DNA of 64,000 nt. Origin: Trogon surrucura. Its lineage: Eukaryota > Chordata > Aves > Trogoniformes > Trogonidae. Below, in pieces: positions 23,641 to 35,378 of this stretch (the first letter of the stretch is position 1; the number at the start of each line of letters is the position of its first letter). The notes beneath the pieces are model-generated. The model searched no databases. It saw nothing but the letters and a program-made list of their open reading frames with translations, and was not told the DNA's origin. The position numbers and the translations under genes are program-made. The stretch lies in NCBI GenBank assembly GCA_020746105.1, contig CM036618.1:14119001-14183000 (forward strand). The letters are read 5' to 3'.

Positions 23641-26600
23641 AACGAAACTTAGACAATCTTTGTAAAGGGATGGTTCACTTAATGATAAATAAACTTCCTC
23701 TGGGCTGTCCTGTGGCCCAGGAAGTGAAGGCCAAAGGTGATCCTCTCTATGTAAAGCATAAGAGCAGCCATGTCACGTCAAATGAAAAGTTGATCTTGCC
23801 CAGCAAGACAAGGCCAGGCAAGATATATCTTATTTTCTGAAGTAAAAGCTTCCAAGCAGCAGGAATTTAGTGTTCTTTTAGACCTGACATATCTGAAATA
23901 GTGAGGCTGCATCTCTCAGGGAGGTTACAAACTCACTTACTGTATTAACCTTAGATGTAGTTAGGGGCGTTATCACGTCCATATAGATGCAGGAGAACGG
24001 GAGATGGCAGTGGGGCACGTAAAGTGGATCTGTGGCGTATTTTTGAACAAATACAGCCCTCAATTTTATGAAACTTGTCCAGTTAAAATAATGCATTTTG
24101 ACCTTTGTTTCAAGAATTTCATATTTTTGCTTAGTTTAGGCCTGTTCCAAACTGATTTAGATTAAAATGTTGTACAATTAGCCTAAGCAAAAGGAATGTA
24201 AACGGAGTCTTTTCACATTGGATTAACCAAACTAGTTGAAAATCATAATTTAACTTAAACTGTTGTAGCATTGTAGATGTAGATAAAGCAAATGTGTAAC
24301 TGAGAGAACATGGCCTCAGGCACACGTTAAAATATCCAGTTAATCACAGTAGTAAGATGATTAGCCCAGCTCTCAGCCATAACATCAGCCTTCATACTTA
24401 ATCAAATCAAAACATCACACTATTTTTTCAGCCACAGAATGTAGCATACAGCCTCAACACACCCATCAGCAACAGACCAAGGAAACATATCTGTCTTAGC
24501 TCATTATGAAAACGTTGAGACCATCTACTTGATGAAATTTATGGAATTTAAACACACCCTACCAGTGCAGGTATATTTTTGCTTTCCTTAATATAATGTA
24601 TTAGAGTAAAAAAAAAAGAAAGAAAACAGATTCTGCCAGTCGGAAGACTGAAGCTTATTGCAGCAGTCCTGTGCCACACTTCACTCTTCCCCACGAAAAC
24701 TCTTTTGTTTACTGTTAACACATGTAACGATTCACATGAATACACTGACATAGATGAAGCAGCACAGGCTAATTCCCACTTCAGAGACCTGCCACATCAA
24801 TTAAGAGATGGCTTATGCTTTCATTCTGAAACTTGAAATGCCACGCTGAAAAACTAAGCATTCTCATCATCACATTAACATTCAATTCAGCCTTTCCTGG
24901 CCCTTTTGCCATGCCTTAAGGTCATTTACAGCAGTAATAATAACAATGCTAGACACTCAGCCAAGCCAATGTCCGGCTAAATCTACACTACAGAATCCAC
25001 TGTTCTGTAGGATCACAAGAAATACAGGTTTTGTTGCCTGGAAAAGGCCAAATCATTTTAAGAAATTGGTTTGATATTCAGGAATCAGCATTAAAATTGT
25101 ACTACTGTGCTTCTAGTGAAGAACCTAAATAAATTATTTTGATTTTTCTTTTATGATAAAATCATTCTTGCTCTCCCTGCCAGTTTCTAAATTTAAGTAT
25201 GTAGGTGTTGGGCAATTTAAATTTCTTAATCTCAGGGATTTTAGTTCAAAGCAAATATTACAAAATGTTACTTTTAGAATTCATTTGAAGTTTAAAGACA
25301 TTCATTTTCAGTAAGTTCATGCATATTTTGTGTTGTTTCTCTGAATATTCAAAGGAATAGCTTGACAGGAAATAATATTGAGAATTTAAAAAAACTACAT
25401 ATTTAAACAGAAGAATTTCTTGGAAACTTAGATTTAGAAGTTATATTCACTCCGTAAGCAGAAGCATCACACATTCACTCTCTCATTCATATAAAATGAA
25501 TACAGTTTCAAATCCCAGACACTGAAAATTTATAACAAGCTTCTAGAAACAAACTTGATAAATGGAAACTCTTCTTAAGTTTTTTGGTGTTAATTCTATC
25601 AAGCTCTCTTGACAAATTTGCCAATAGAGAAAAGATTTGGGTAGGTTTTTTAAAGTGCGGGTTTTTTTTTTCTGAGATACTTGTAATTCTTCAAATAATA
25701 TTCCCATTTTTACTCAGCCTGTGCTTATGTAGCATAACATTTGGATGATTTTTAGTGACTATTATCATGACTATAGTTCACCTGTTATTGAGGAAGCACT
25801 TCTTAAAGTAAGTGACTGTATAGAAAATAATTTGGACCTCATAAAACAAGTCTGTGATGCAATAGAAAAAAATGCACTTCTCCCGTCCCTTGGTCCAAAA
25901 TGAAGATACAAACCCATCCTTCCATTCAGAACTGGACAAAAGGAAGAATCAGTCCCTGCCCCACCGTACTTACACATTGTCAGGTAAATGAAAGGAGGAT
26001 GAGAAAGACAAAGAGAAGAGAATTTCATACCCAGTGTCACTTAGTGGAGAACTGTGAAAAGACAGAACTGAACTGATACTTTAAAAAGTGTAACACTTCT
26101 CACCAAATATGATTATGTGCGATACATATCTGAGCTCTTCTCTCCAGGTTCCTTTTATAGCCAGTGAAGGGTTGGCCACTGCAGACCATGTAGCAGACAG
26201 TGTAATGCAGTTCATCTTAAGGTAGATGGGCTGCACTCACTAGACCTCCACCAGCAATACGAAAATCCAAAGGTGGTTAACTGAGGGTGTATACTACTTT
26301 TCCAGAGACTGCAAATTAAGTGACATGAATCTTACCCAGTGCGGTGTCCAGTCTATCCTTTGATCTACATTGTCTTTCAAATACAGAAATCTGGAGTAGA
26401 AGCACTGTAAGAGTAACACGTAACACACTTCACTTCGTAATTTATTTATCTGCTGGGAAATACGGGCACTTCTGCAGCCCAACATGTGGGCGATAAATCT
26501 GTTACCTCTAGGCAACAAGATGTGGTTCCTGGGTACACCAGGCTTCATATTAACCGATAGCAGAATAGGTGCAGCAGACAGTTATCTGGAGACTTTCATG

Positions 26601-27343
26601 GAACTGACAAGACAATTATTTTCTTTACAGAAAAAGATACTATGACCAGGAGAAGCTTGATAAATGATAGCCCCAAACAGAGCCAGTGAGGCTGTGTTTC
26701 TGAGCAGGGTTTAAAAAGACAGCTGTTCCTCCACAATGTACCTTCTGGCAAGGCTTGTCTCAGTGCTGCTGCCTCCATCTAGTCTCTTCTGAAAACTCTA
26801 ATGAGGAAAATGAAACATAGTCAAGTCTTGTGAATGATTTGCTCAAGACTGACCAAGTTAGTTTTTAAACTAGGGAGCATTACAAAAGGGATCCCTGGCA
26901 ATCTGGGTGGAAATGGGGGTACTTTCCATTTGTTTTCACATGTTTTTCTTGAAAAGCCAGCAGTCCAGCAGCTGGGGTTGAAGGTAAGCGGAGCAGCTGC
27001 TAACAGCTTTGCTGTACTCATGAAGAATCCACAGCTTATCACATCAGTAATTGTGAGTCATATTCTTAATGCTCCATTTGCATTCACTGTTACTGGTATA
27101 GTATGAACATAACTTTCATATCACATTAGTGCATTAATACAGCACTGGTCAAATAGAGCTGTTCACACTAATACAACTCTCTGTGCTGTATAATGCTATG
27201 AAGCATCCCACAGTATATTATATGATCCTACTTTGGCCTAAATTATTCCTTTTTCATGAGGCAGAATATGAAAAATGAAGAAAAATCATTGTACATAACA
27301 AGGAATTGATACAGTACATTCTGAGAAACAGGGTGATTTAGTA
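23641..27343. other. Unique AT-rich sequence, no gene seen
   Basis: No exon, RNA gene or recognisable interspersed repeat is visible. The region includes several A- or T-rich runs (about 24608-24628 and 25664-25672). Open frames are under 92 codons and unlike known proteins. Confidence 0.55.
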
Positions 27344-28117
27344 GGTAAATGTAGGGTCTTGCATCTGGGTAGGAACAACCCCAGGTTCCAGTATAAGTTG
27401 GGGAATGACTTATTAGAGAGTAGTGTAGGGGAAAGGGACCTGGGAGTCTTGGTGGACAGCAGGATGACCATGAGCCAGCACTGTGCCCTTGTGGCCAGGA
27501 AGGCCAATGGCATCCTGGGGTGTATTAGAAGGCGGGTGGTTAGTAGGTCAAGAGAGGTTCTCCTTCCCCTCTACTCTGCCCTGGTGAGACCCCATCTGGA
27601 ATACTGTGTCCAGTTCTGGGCCCCTCAGCTCAAGAAAGACAGGGAAGTGCTGGAGAGAGTCCAGCACAGGGCAACTAGGATGATTAAGGGAGTGGAGCAT
27701 CTCCCTTATGAGAAAAGACTGAAGGAGCTGGGGCTCTTTAGTTTGGAGAAGAGGAGGCTGAGGGGTGACCTCATTAATGTTTACAAATATATCAAGGGTG
27801 AGTGTCACGAGGATGGAGCCAGGCTCTTCTCGGTGACAACCACTGATAGGACAAGGGGTAATGGGCTGAAACTGGAACATAAGAGGTTCCACTTAAACTC
27901 GAGAAGAAACTTCTTCTCAGTGAGGGTGACGGAGCCCTGGAACAGGCTTCCCAGAGAGGTTGTGGAGTCTCCTTCTCTGGAGACATTCAAGACCTGCCTG
28001 GACACGTTGCTGTGTGGCATAGTCTAGGCATTCCTGCTCTGGCAGGGGGATTGGACTTGATGATCTTTCGAGGTCCCTTCCAATCCCTGACATTCTATGA
28101 TTCTATGATTCTATGAT
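27344..28117 (+). mobile_element. Young CR1 LINE 3' fragment
   Basis: This 5'-truncated CR1 starts inside ORF2, downstream of the RT catalytic motifs, and runs to a clean 3' end with octamers (three ATTCTATG units). By manual comparison it differs from 52229-53002 at about 30 positions over roughly 770 bases, so both come from one recent subfamily. The 3' UTR contains GGACTTGATGATCTTTCGAG. No long target-site duplication is evident, as is usual for CR1. The sequence upstream of 27344 does not match the longer copy, which fixes the truncation point. Confidence 0.97.
27359..28027 (+). pseudogene. CR1 ORF2 C-terminal fragment, uninterrupted
   Basis: This is a 222-codon frame encoding the C-terminal domain of CR1 ORF2, after the RT fingers and palm. 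Visible segments are [19 protein letters not shown] at the start, [60 protein letters not shown], and [18 protein letters not shown], ending at the natural stop. The endonuclease and RT motifs are absent because the element is truncated, so it cannot act on its own. The first ATG is an internal methionine and not a true start. The intact frame reflects youth, not a host function. Confidence 0.9.
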
Positions 28118-30230
28118 AAGTCGGTTATATAAATGAGTGATTAAATGGCCTAGAACCCTTCCACCTGAGAGAAAACTAAACAGGGAACATGATGGAGGCC
28201 TGAAAGTTCAGAGTAGCTGTAGGTCCGAGTTTTTCTGTTGTCAACCTTTCAGAAGAAGAACTAGGCATCCCAACAACCAAAATGAAATATTTCTTAAAGT
28301 GGTTCATAAATAAGTTTATGTCTTCTTTGAGCAACACACAATGGCTGTTAAATACACCACATGAAGTTTTAAAGTAAAATTGAATGGAAAAAAAATCTTT
28401 TAGGGATTATCACTACGCACACATGCGAAATCACGTTTTTGCCTTCAGAAGCCTCTGACTATAAAAATGATGGAGGGTGGAAGAATATCTTGAGGAAGTA
28501 TAACTGGCTGCTTATTTTGTTCCTTAAACTTTTTCCTAGACAACCATTTTCGGTCTCTGTAGAAGAAAAGAAGGCTTTAGACTGATCTAGAATGATCGAT
28601 GTTTATGAAAGTACACTGCAGTAAGACACAACAGCTGTACATCCCAATTTCTGGCTCCCTTACACATCTCCTGCGTGATCTGGCAAAACTTTTAGCAGAT
28701 CCATTCATTGGCACAAATGGTGTCTTTTTTCGTAGCGAAGTCTCTGGGAATGAAATGACTGGTTGCTATTTGTAAAGCTGAAAATCAGCCACCATTGCCT
28801 TCGTTGCAAGTTTTGCAACAAAATACTTCCCTGCCTCCCTGACATATTGGTGAACCGCAGTCTGCAAAGCTCTCAGATACACTGAAAATTCAAGCCTTGG
28901 ACAGAAAACCACAACTCTTACAGAACAGGCATATCGTGCTCTGCTTCATCCCATCCCATCTCCGTGTGCCTAACCTACAAAGGGGTAAGCTGTGAGTGCT
29001 CTGAGTGACATTTGGATCACTTGGCATTTCTGTAACAAGGGGAGTAGAAGTCTGTGTTCAGACAGTAATATCCTGGGATAGGAAAACTTATTCTCAATCC
29101 TGACAATATTTGCATGATATGACTGGTGGAAGGTAGAATGATTAAGTTTGATAAGTCAACCTGATTCTGCAAGGAATTTGCAATATCAGATGTTGGAACT
29201 TTTGGTCCTGCTCAGGGCAAGTTTCGAAGGGTATGATTTAAGCATTAAAGACATTCAATCATAGAGGTTCTAAGGGGCACGTTGTAGGTAGAGAAGCACC
29301 TGCTAAACAGTCCTTAGTTTTAAACAGTAAGCAGTCCAGCTGTCATCACAGGGCTACTTATTTATCTACCTTTTTGGCTACAAAAGCTCTTAGGAACCTC
29401 TTGATCTTATTGTATGCTATTAGTCTTCAGAAGATCTAGTCTCTTTGCCTCCCAGCAGCTTCCTTGATTTTTCTGTAATAAATAAATCAGTTTTGTATTT
29501 CCGAGTGAGGAAAGATCAGCTCTTTTTCAAAGGTTACAGTTACAGTGACTACTTCCATTTCCCCTAGACTCTGAGTAAATTAAAAATGTTTTACACCTTT
29601 TAGCTCTATTGAACTTCAGTGTTATCAGATCTTGCATTGACAACAACACATAAGAAAATCAGCGATGAGCTAAAGACTCTTAATTGCTGGAGGAATGACA
29701 GCAGTTAAACATACTTCATTCATCAGTTAAACGCATTTTGAGACACTATGCAGTATGCAATCATATAGCATAAAAATTAGATTTGGAGTAGTTTATTTTA
29801 AAGCACACATTTTAAAGAATACCCACATCCTGTTCACAAAACACAGTCATTTTAGCATATTGTGTTCCCTATAGAAATGACTACTCTTACTTACTACCAC
29901 AGCTGCCGTAGACAGTGTTTTGCCTGCAAGCACCAAAGAAATAAGAACCAATGATGCTAATTATGCCAAGGGATACTAAGCCATTAAAATATTTCTAGTA
30001 GACTCAGACTACATTATTCAGTGTAATTATGTAAAACAGTGAAATGATAATTAATGACAAAGCTTGGTACATGTGAGCCTTATATCATGACTCACATATC
30101 TGGAGATAAGATTTCTTTAGTCTGTAATTGACCATTAATTTTTTTTCAACGCTTTCACCTTACTGAGATTACTCTTGCCGTTCCACTATCAAAAGTCAGT
30201 TCCCAAATTTATAATGCTATGTCAGAAAAT
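28118..30230. other. Unique AT-rich sequence, no gene seen
   Basis: I see no exon, RNA gene or repeat of note between the young CR1 and the SINE candidate. Frames are short and broken. Confidence 0.6.
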
Positions 30231-30354
30231 CATAGAATCATAGAATCAGAATGGCCTAGGCTGGAAGGGACCTTAGAGATCATTTTTAATCCAACCTTCC
30301 TGTCATGGGCAGGGACGCCTCTCAACCAGGTCATGCAACACATGAGGACCGAAC

Positions 30355-30366
30355 GGCAATCAAACC
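30355..30366 (-). promoter_or_regulatory. Pol III B box of the SINE candidate
   Basis: GGTTTGATTGCC on the minus strand matches the tRNA B box GGTTCGANTCC with one transition at the CpG position and one inserted or changed base. CpG decay is expected in an old, methylated repeat. Confidence 0.55.
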
Positions 30367-30399
30367 CATGACCTTCTGCAAAAAGTATTTTCATAGCAG

Positions 30400-30411
30400 T
30401 CAACCACACCA
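30400..30411 (-). promoter_or_regulatory. Pol III A box of the SINE candidate
   Basis: TGGTGTGGTTGA on the minus strand fits the tRNA A box consensus TRGYNNARNNGG except at two positions. It lies 33 bases upstream of the B-box match. Confidence 0.5.
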
Positions 30412-30415
30412 AGAT

Positions 30416-33400
30416 TAAGGTTAATACAATACATAATGTTAGATGTCTCCATTCAAAAATATTTTTTTAGGTAGTTGTATGGAATCAGTGTAAACTAAAA
30501 AGTAAAACCATCAGAGAGTTGAAAACCAAACTGAGAAAAGAAACAGATGAATGAAAGAAGACTAGATAAAGGGAGGGAGAAAAGGAAGGGGGTAGGGAGA
30601 AGAAAAGAAGGGAGGGAGGAAGAATCTCAAAACATTTATGTATCTGTATGGCAGATCAGAAGACTAAAATCCTGAACTATTTCACTGTTTTCAAACTGCA
30701 ATACCACAGCAATAACAAAACTGATCAGTTTTATTTCACACGTGCAAAAGTGAAAAAAATAATAGGCATTGCACTGTTCGTATACAACATTGTAGCAGTG
30801 TATGTTATAAACATATTCTAAATAAAAACAACATTGATTTGACAAATATTCATAGGTTTGATCATAACCATGTGCAAAGGTTGCCTACCTGGCTATTTGT
30901 GTTCATTTAATTGGGAAGACAAGTAGCTGACATTAGTGTAGCTTAGAACTGTTCTTCTTTTAGCTTTTAGACAGAAATCTTAGTCTGATAATAGTTAGAT
31001 TTTACCACACATCTTCACACTGAGCAGTGCCTTCTCCTTTGCAAATTAAAACTGATAAATCAGCAGTAATGTTCTAAAGACTTTGAATGGGCTGTGGGTT
31101 TGACCTTCTACAAAAGCCTCACTAACGTCAATGTGTTTTTATAGTGGAAAGGTTTTACTCAGTACAAAAATAATGAAATTGATCACTATCACACATTATT
31201 TTTAGCCTATTTTAGATAGACTTTTAGTCTGGAAAGACTAGGGTTACATGAGTTTGTGTTATTCTTAATGGGATTTTCTCCTCCTCCGTGTCCTGTCTGC
31301 ATCCTCCCATTTAAATGAGCTTGTGCTGTTTTCTAGTGTGAGTTGTACTTCACACTGACGTATAGTTCTGTACCTGTGTAAAACGTGTCACAACAGACAT
31401 CACACAAAAAGCTCTAGAACTGAGACCTGTGGCTTGAAGCCAGCACCTGTGTTAAAATGGGTGAGTGAGGCTCTTGAGGAGGAAAAATCACTTCCCTTGG
31501 ATGCAGAGTGAATGCCTGGGAAGCAGAACGCTGCAGTATTTACATTCTTCTAACTCTGGACAATGAGTAGTTGAGTGCAGTGTCAAAATTTTTCTACTAC
31601 ATATCTTTTGTAGATGAAAATGCAAATAAGAACTGTCTCTATGGGACAACTTGACATTTTTTTCCAAATGGTTTGCACAGTGCTGCATGTGCGATGGTTT
31701 TGTCCCAAAACAGATGGATCCCACCACAGAAATGGAGGTTCACTTTCTTGGTTCCTTCTAAGACTGTTCTGTACAGCTCAGCCAATACAACTTAGAATTT
31801 AATGGCTTCCATGAGCCAAACAGAACTTTGCTTCATACCTAACTTCAGAGACGTAACTTGGAGCCAGGCTCAGATTCGATTCAACCTGCACAACAGTAGT
31901 TGGTCCATTTTTCTGCTTTACTCAGAGCATCTATGCAGTAAAATACAGACAAGTTACATCACAGTAAGATCAGTGATTTGTTTTGCTCGTGTTCTTGCCT
32001 GGGGTGATATTTTTATTGAAAGATAAAGAATCAAGAGATATTTATTAAAAAAAGGTGTTACAAATACTTTTATAATTAATACGGGGTTTTCCCACTATGC
32101 TTAATTTGATAGACAAAATAGTCTTTCAGTGATTCTCTTTCAAAGAATATATATACCAGTCTGTTCTTGACACAGGAGAAAGAAACATACACAAATGTAG
32201 AAATAAAAAAGTACAACACATTTCCCTGGTGCTTTTGAAACAACTGTGCAATATGTAAGGTGATTCATGTGTGCAATTGAAAAGAAAATGATAAATGACA
32301 GCCTGTTGGTAGAAGCTTTTTAGTGACACCTGGCAAGGTTTGGTCCTAGCTACCATGTCATTAAAAAATCTTCATTAATGCTCTCAGGCAAAAAGAAAAC
32401 AACATCTTGATAAATTCATGATTGATTTCACATTAGGAGGTGCATGTTAGCACAGAGGAATGATGTACAAGATCAAGAGACTAAAAAATGAGTGACTGAT
32501 AAATACATGTTAGCGCTTCTCAGAGAAAAGAATCAGAAATATAAAATAGTCAGTGGGAACAGAAATTTGGAACATAATGCTGTCAACAGGGTAGTGAGCA
32601 GCAATTACATTCAACATTTCATCACCAAAAGTAATGAAAATGCTGCAGTTTGGCACGGTATGATCAGAGAACACAGCACTTCCACGCGGCTCCTGTCTAA
32701 CCATGTGTACAATTCTGTATTATTGCACCATAACTAACAAAAAGTTGAGTTCTCCTGGGTTTATCACCAACAAAAGGAAACTGGGGACACTACAAAGTAT
32801 TTCTTTAATGCAGTCCTGTTTTTTAGCACCAATGTGCAGAGCCTTCTTTCCTCAAACACCAAGGAATCAGACCACAAACCACTTATCAATCCAAGGCCCG
32901 TTTTGTTACCAGAACCTGTTTGAGTGCTACCTGAAATTTTCTGTAGGCCATTGACTGTGCTCACCAGCTGTGCCTGTGCTAGTAAATTTAGTGTCACCAG
33001 GGTGCAGGTCTGCAGTGCTCCTTATGACAGCCATAGCATTGTCTTTATAATTTAGGTTGTGACGAGGAGCACTCTCCCAACCAACACTGAGGCACAGCTG
33101 AGGAATTAGCACAGCCCGGGGACCATTCCCAACAGAGAACTTTGATACAGGCAACATGTTTTGGGAAGATACGAGCGTTTAGCTGTATGAGTAAGAACTG
33201 CACCATGTCCAGGTTAGCCTCAAGGCCAGATCAGTTCACTGATTATTATTTCCTACGTATCTAGGCACGTGCTCAGAAGTCTTCTATTTGAGATGGCTAC
33301 CATTTTCTCCTGCTGTTTGCAAAGAAATTCATTTAGCTGTACACGTTCTCACTCTGTCCCCACTTTGTCTTCTACTCAGCTCTGCCACGCAGGTTTTGCT

Positions 33401-33585
33401 TAGGACACAACAGTTGTGTCAGATCTTTGTAAACAATCATTTCTTTGCTTTTTCTTTCACTTAACTCAAACAGACTTTATGCCCATAAATTTTCAGGGTC
33501 CTTACCCTCCTCGACACAAATCCACCATTTAAAAAAAAAAAAAAAAGATGAAATTCCAAATAATGATCTCTAAAAATCTCTTTAG
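30416..33585. other. Unique AT-rich sequence, no gene seen
   Basis: Apart from a polypurine tract listed separately, I see no repeat, exon or RNA gene. Many frames of 60-83 codons occur on both strands and resemble nothing; they fit chance expectation. A run of A lies near 33531-33546. Confidence 0.55.
30520..30625. repeat. Polypurine (A/G-rich) tract
   Basis: The plus strand is almost all A and G, with GGGAGGGAG and GGAAGGGGGTAGGGAG segments. Several GGG runs close together could support triplex or quadruplex structure. Confidence 0.8.
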
Positions 33586-33717
33586 AATCATAGAATTGTA
33601 GAATCATTATGGTTGGAAAAGACCTTCAGGATCATCAAGTCCAACCACTGTCTAACTCTACCAGGTCCACTTCTAAACCATGTCCCTGAGCACCATATCT
33701 AGATGGCTTTTAAATAC
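33586..33717 (-). mobile_element. CR1 LINE 3' tail fragment
   Basis: On the plus strand it opens with AATCATAGAATTGTAGAATCA (reverse-complement octamer tail), then TTGGAAAAGACCTTCAGG and ATCATCAAGTCCAACCAC, the usual reverse-complement CR1 3' UTR blocks. Only about 130 bases remain and no coding part is visible. The 3' block resembles the copy at 14258 more than the young copies. Confidence 0.9.
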
Positions 33718-35348
33718 AACAAGAAAAGTTTAATTATGCATGTATACAGAAAATGTCTTTTCATCAGGTATTTCCTTACCAAATTAAACCAAATCCTACC
33801 TCAATCCCTTTAGAGTTATTCCTGTCCGTGCTTCACTTTTTTCTAACTGTTGAGAGGGGTGGGAGTGAGGGGGCTGCTTCCTATGAACCTCTAGAGAATC
33901 CCTATTGTTTTCTGCAGAATTTCTTGGCTGTGGTATACAATTTTTTATACAGAATAGTTTGTTTTCCTTCTTCAATGTCTGGCAGAATAACTTTGTCTGG
34001 GAAATTGTATTGTACTTTATTACCATGGTATATAGATTATCTTTTTGGTGTAAGTTTAATTGTATTCATTATGCAAATTGTAAAAACAGCTATATTGACA
34101 AGACATTGTTATTATGCAGGACACCTTTCAGATTTATCTTGTGCAAGACAAACTTAGCAAAATAAACCTTTTGTTTTAAAGTTTTATAGTCTCAAATCAC
34201 AGACATTTTGGAGGAGATTATACTAATTTTCTTTAATAAAATGTGACTGTTTTCCAGTTCAAGTTACTACAATCAAATCAGTTTGATTCTTCTGCTCCCT
34301 TTGCAGCACCACAGATGAGGTGGTTGTAAGTTTTCAGCTTTTTCCCAAGTATAATTAATACTGAGTAGTACTGTTTTATACCACTTCTAACTGACATTTT
34401 AAACCTATCAAAAAATGTTGCTTTTTTTTTTTTTTGAGATGATAAGTGGCTGTCAATATCATGTATGCTTGTCCCAGAGCTGTTCCACAGAGCAGAATCT
34501 TCAAAATCCAATCAGAGCTTCTACCACCTTGTCAGCCAGCGGCTGTTCTGTCCTTCCCAGTCTGGACAAAGATTTTAAAACTTCACAACCTTTCCCAAAG
34601 TGTTTTATGAGTTATCGCTGAGGATCTCATCACCTCTCTACAAGTTTGGTATATGTATACTTTTAAATTCAAATGACACTTTAAAATCTCTCTCTTATTG
34701 GTATTTGAATTTATTATTGTGTTTGAAAATGAAATGATGTCAAACAGTACCAAGATATTAATGACAAAAATAAATCACAGTTACTCTAGGAAAGAAACTG
34801 TCTTTAGCTACACATTTCCAGGATATCTAGCAGATGTAGGTCCTGTACTTGCATCTGCTAGACTCAGGCATACCACCACACTGCAAATATTAAATTATGA
34901 TAGTAATTTAATAGTGATAACAGCAAATAGCACCAAACAGCCTTTGAATACCAAGCTTCAGTACCATTCTGTATCTAACTGTAGCTGAATGCCATTGAGA
35001 AGATTTTCAAAATTTGTTCCAAGCTGATAATTCCAAATGGAAGAAAATGCTGTAGTGGAACCACAGTTTTAGTGATCAGCAATTGTGTGATTTTCTTACT
35101 TAAATGGACTTACAAACTTGTTCTTCCGTGTTCTCTAGCTTGTTTCATAAATTAGTTGGTTCCCCTGCATTTCAGACTGATGTTATTTGCTAAGGTACTT
35201 AACATAGGAAGCAGAACATGCAGCAGCTTTTATTTCAGTCCCTCTGATTTACTATTAACTGCCACAGCTAAGGGTTATGATTCTGGACCACGGAATGTTA
35301 TTATTAATTCAAGCCTTGCAGTCATCATTAAAATAGCCAAAAGATTCG

Positions 35349-35378
35349 CCATACCTCATACAGGTATGAGGTAAATGG
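35349..35378. repeat. Near-perfect palindrome with 2-base centre
   Basis: TACCTCATAC (35352-35361) and GTATGAGGTA (35364-35373) are exact reverse complements around AG. The stem extends by CCA (35349-35351) pairing with TGG (35376-35378) across a 2-base AA bulge. It could extrude as a small cruciform. Confidence 0.9.

Larger units (their letters stand above)
30231..30415 (-). mobile_element. Candidate tRNA-derived SINE with CR1-type tail
   Basis: Read on the minus strand, the head shows an RNA polymerase III A box (TGGTGTGGTTGA, 30400-30411; consensus TRGYNNARNNGG with two mismatches). A B box follows (GGTTTGATTGCC, 30355-30366; consensus GGTTCGANTCC), with 33 bases between them, a normal tRNA spacing. 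The bases before the B box, GCAGAAGGTCATGGGTT, resemble the anticodon-stem and T-arm side of tRNAs such as Val or Ile. After about 40 further bases the sequence becomes CR1-like: a CTCTAAGGTCCCTTCCAGCC block and the tail ATTCTGATTCTATGATTCTATGA. CR1-mobilised tRNA SINEs are known in some birds (TguSINE1 of songbirds). Alternatively a CR1 tail may have landed beside a tRNA-like sequence. The parent tRNA and the family are not certain. Confidence 0.6.

Noticed and set aside
27548-27892. Minus-strand frames of about 110-155 codons inside the CR1 copies (also 52027-52765)
   Set aside because: Antisense shadows of CR1 ORF2; they recur in every copy because the copies share sequence.
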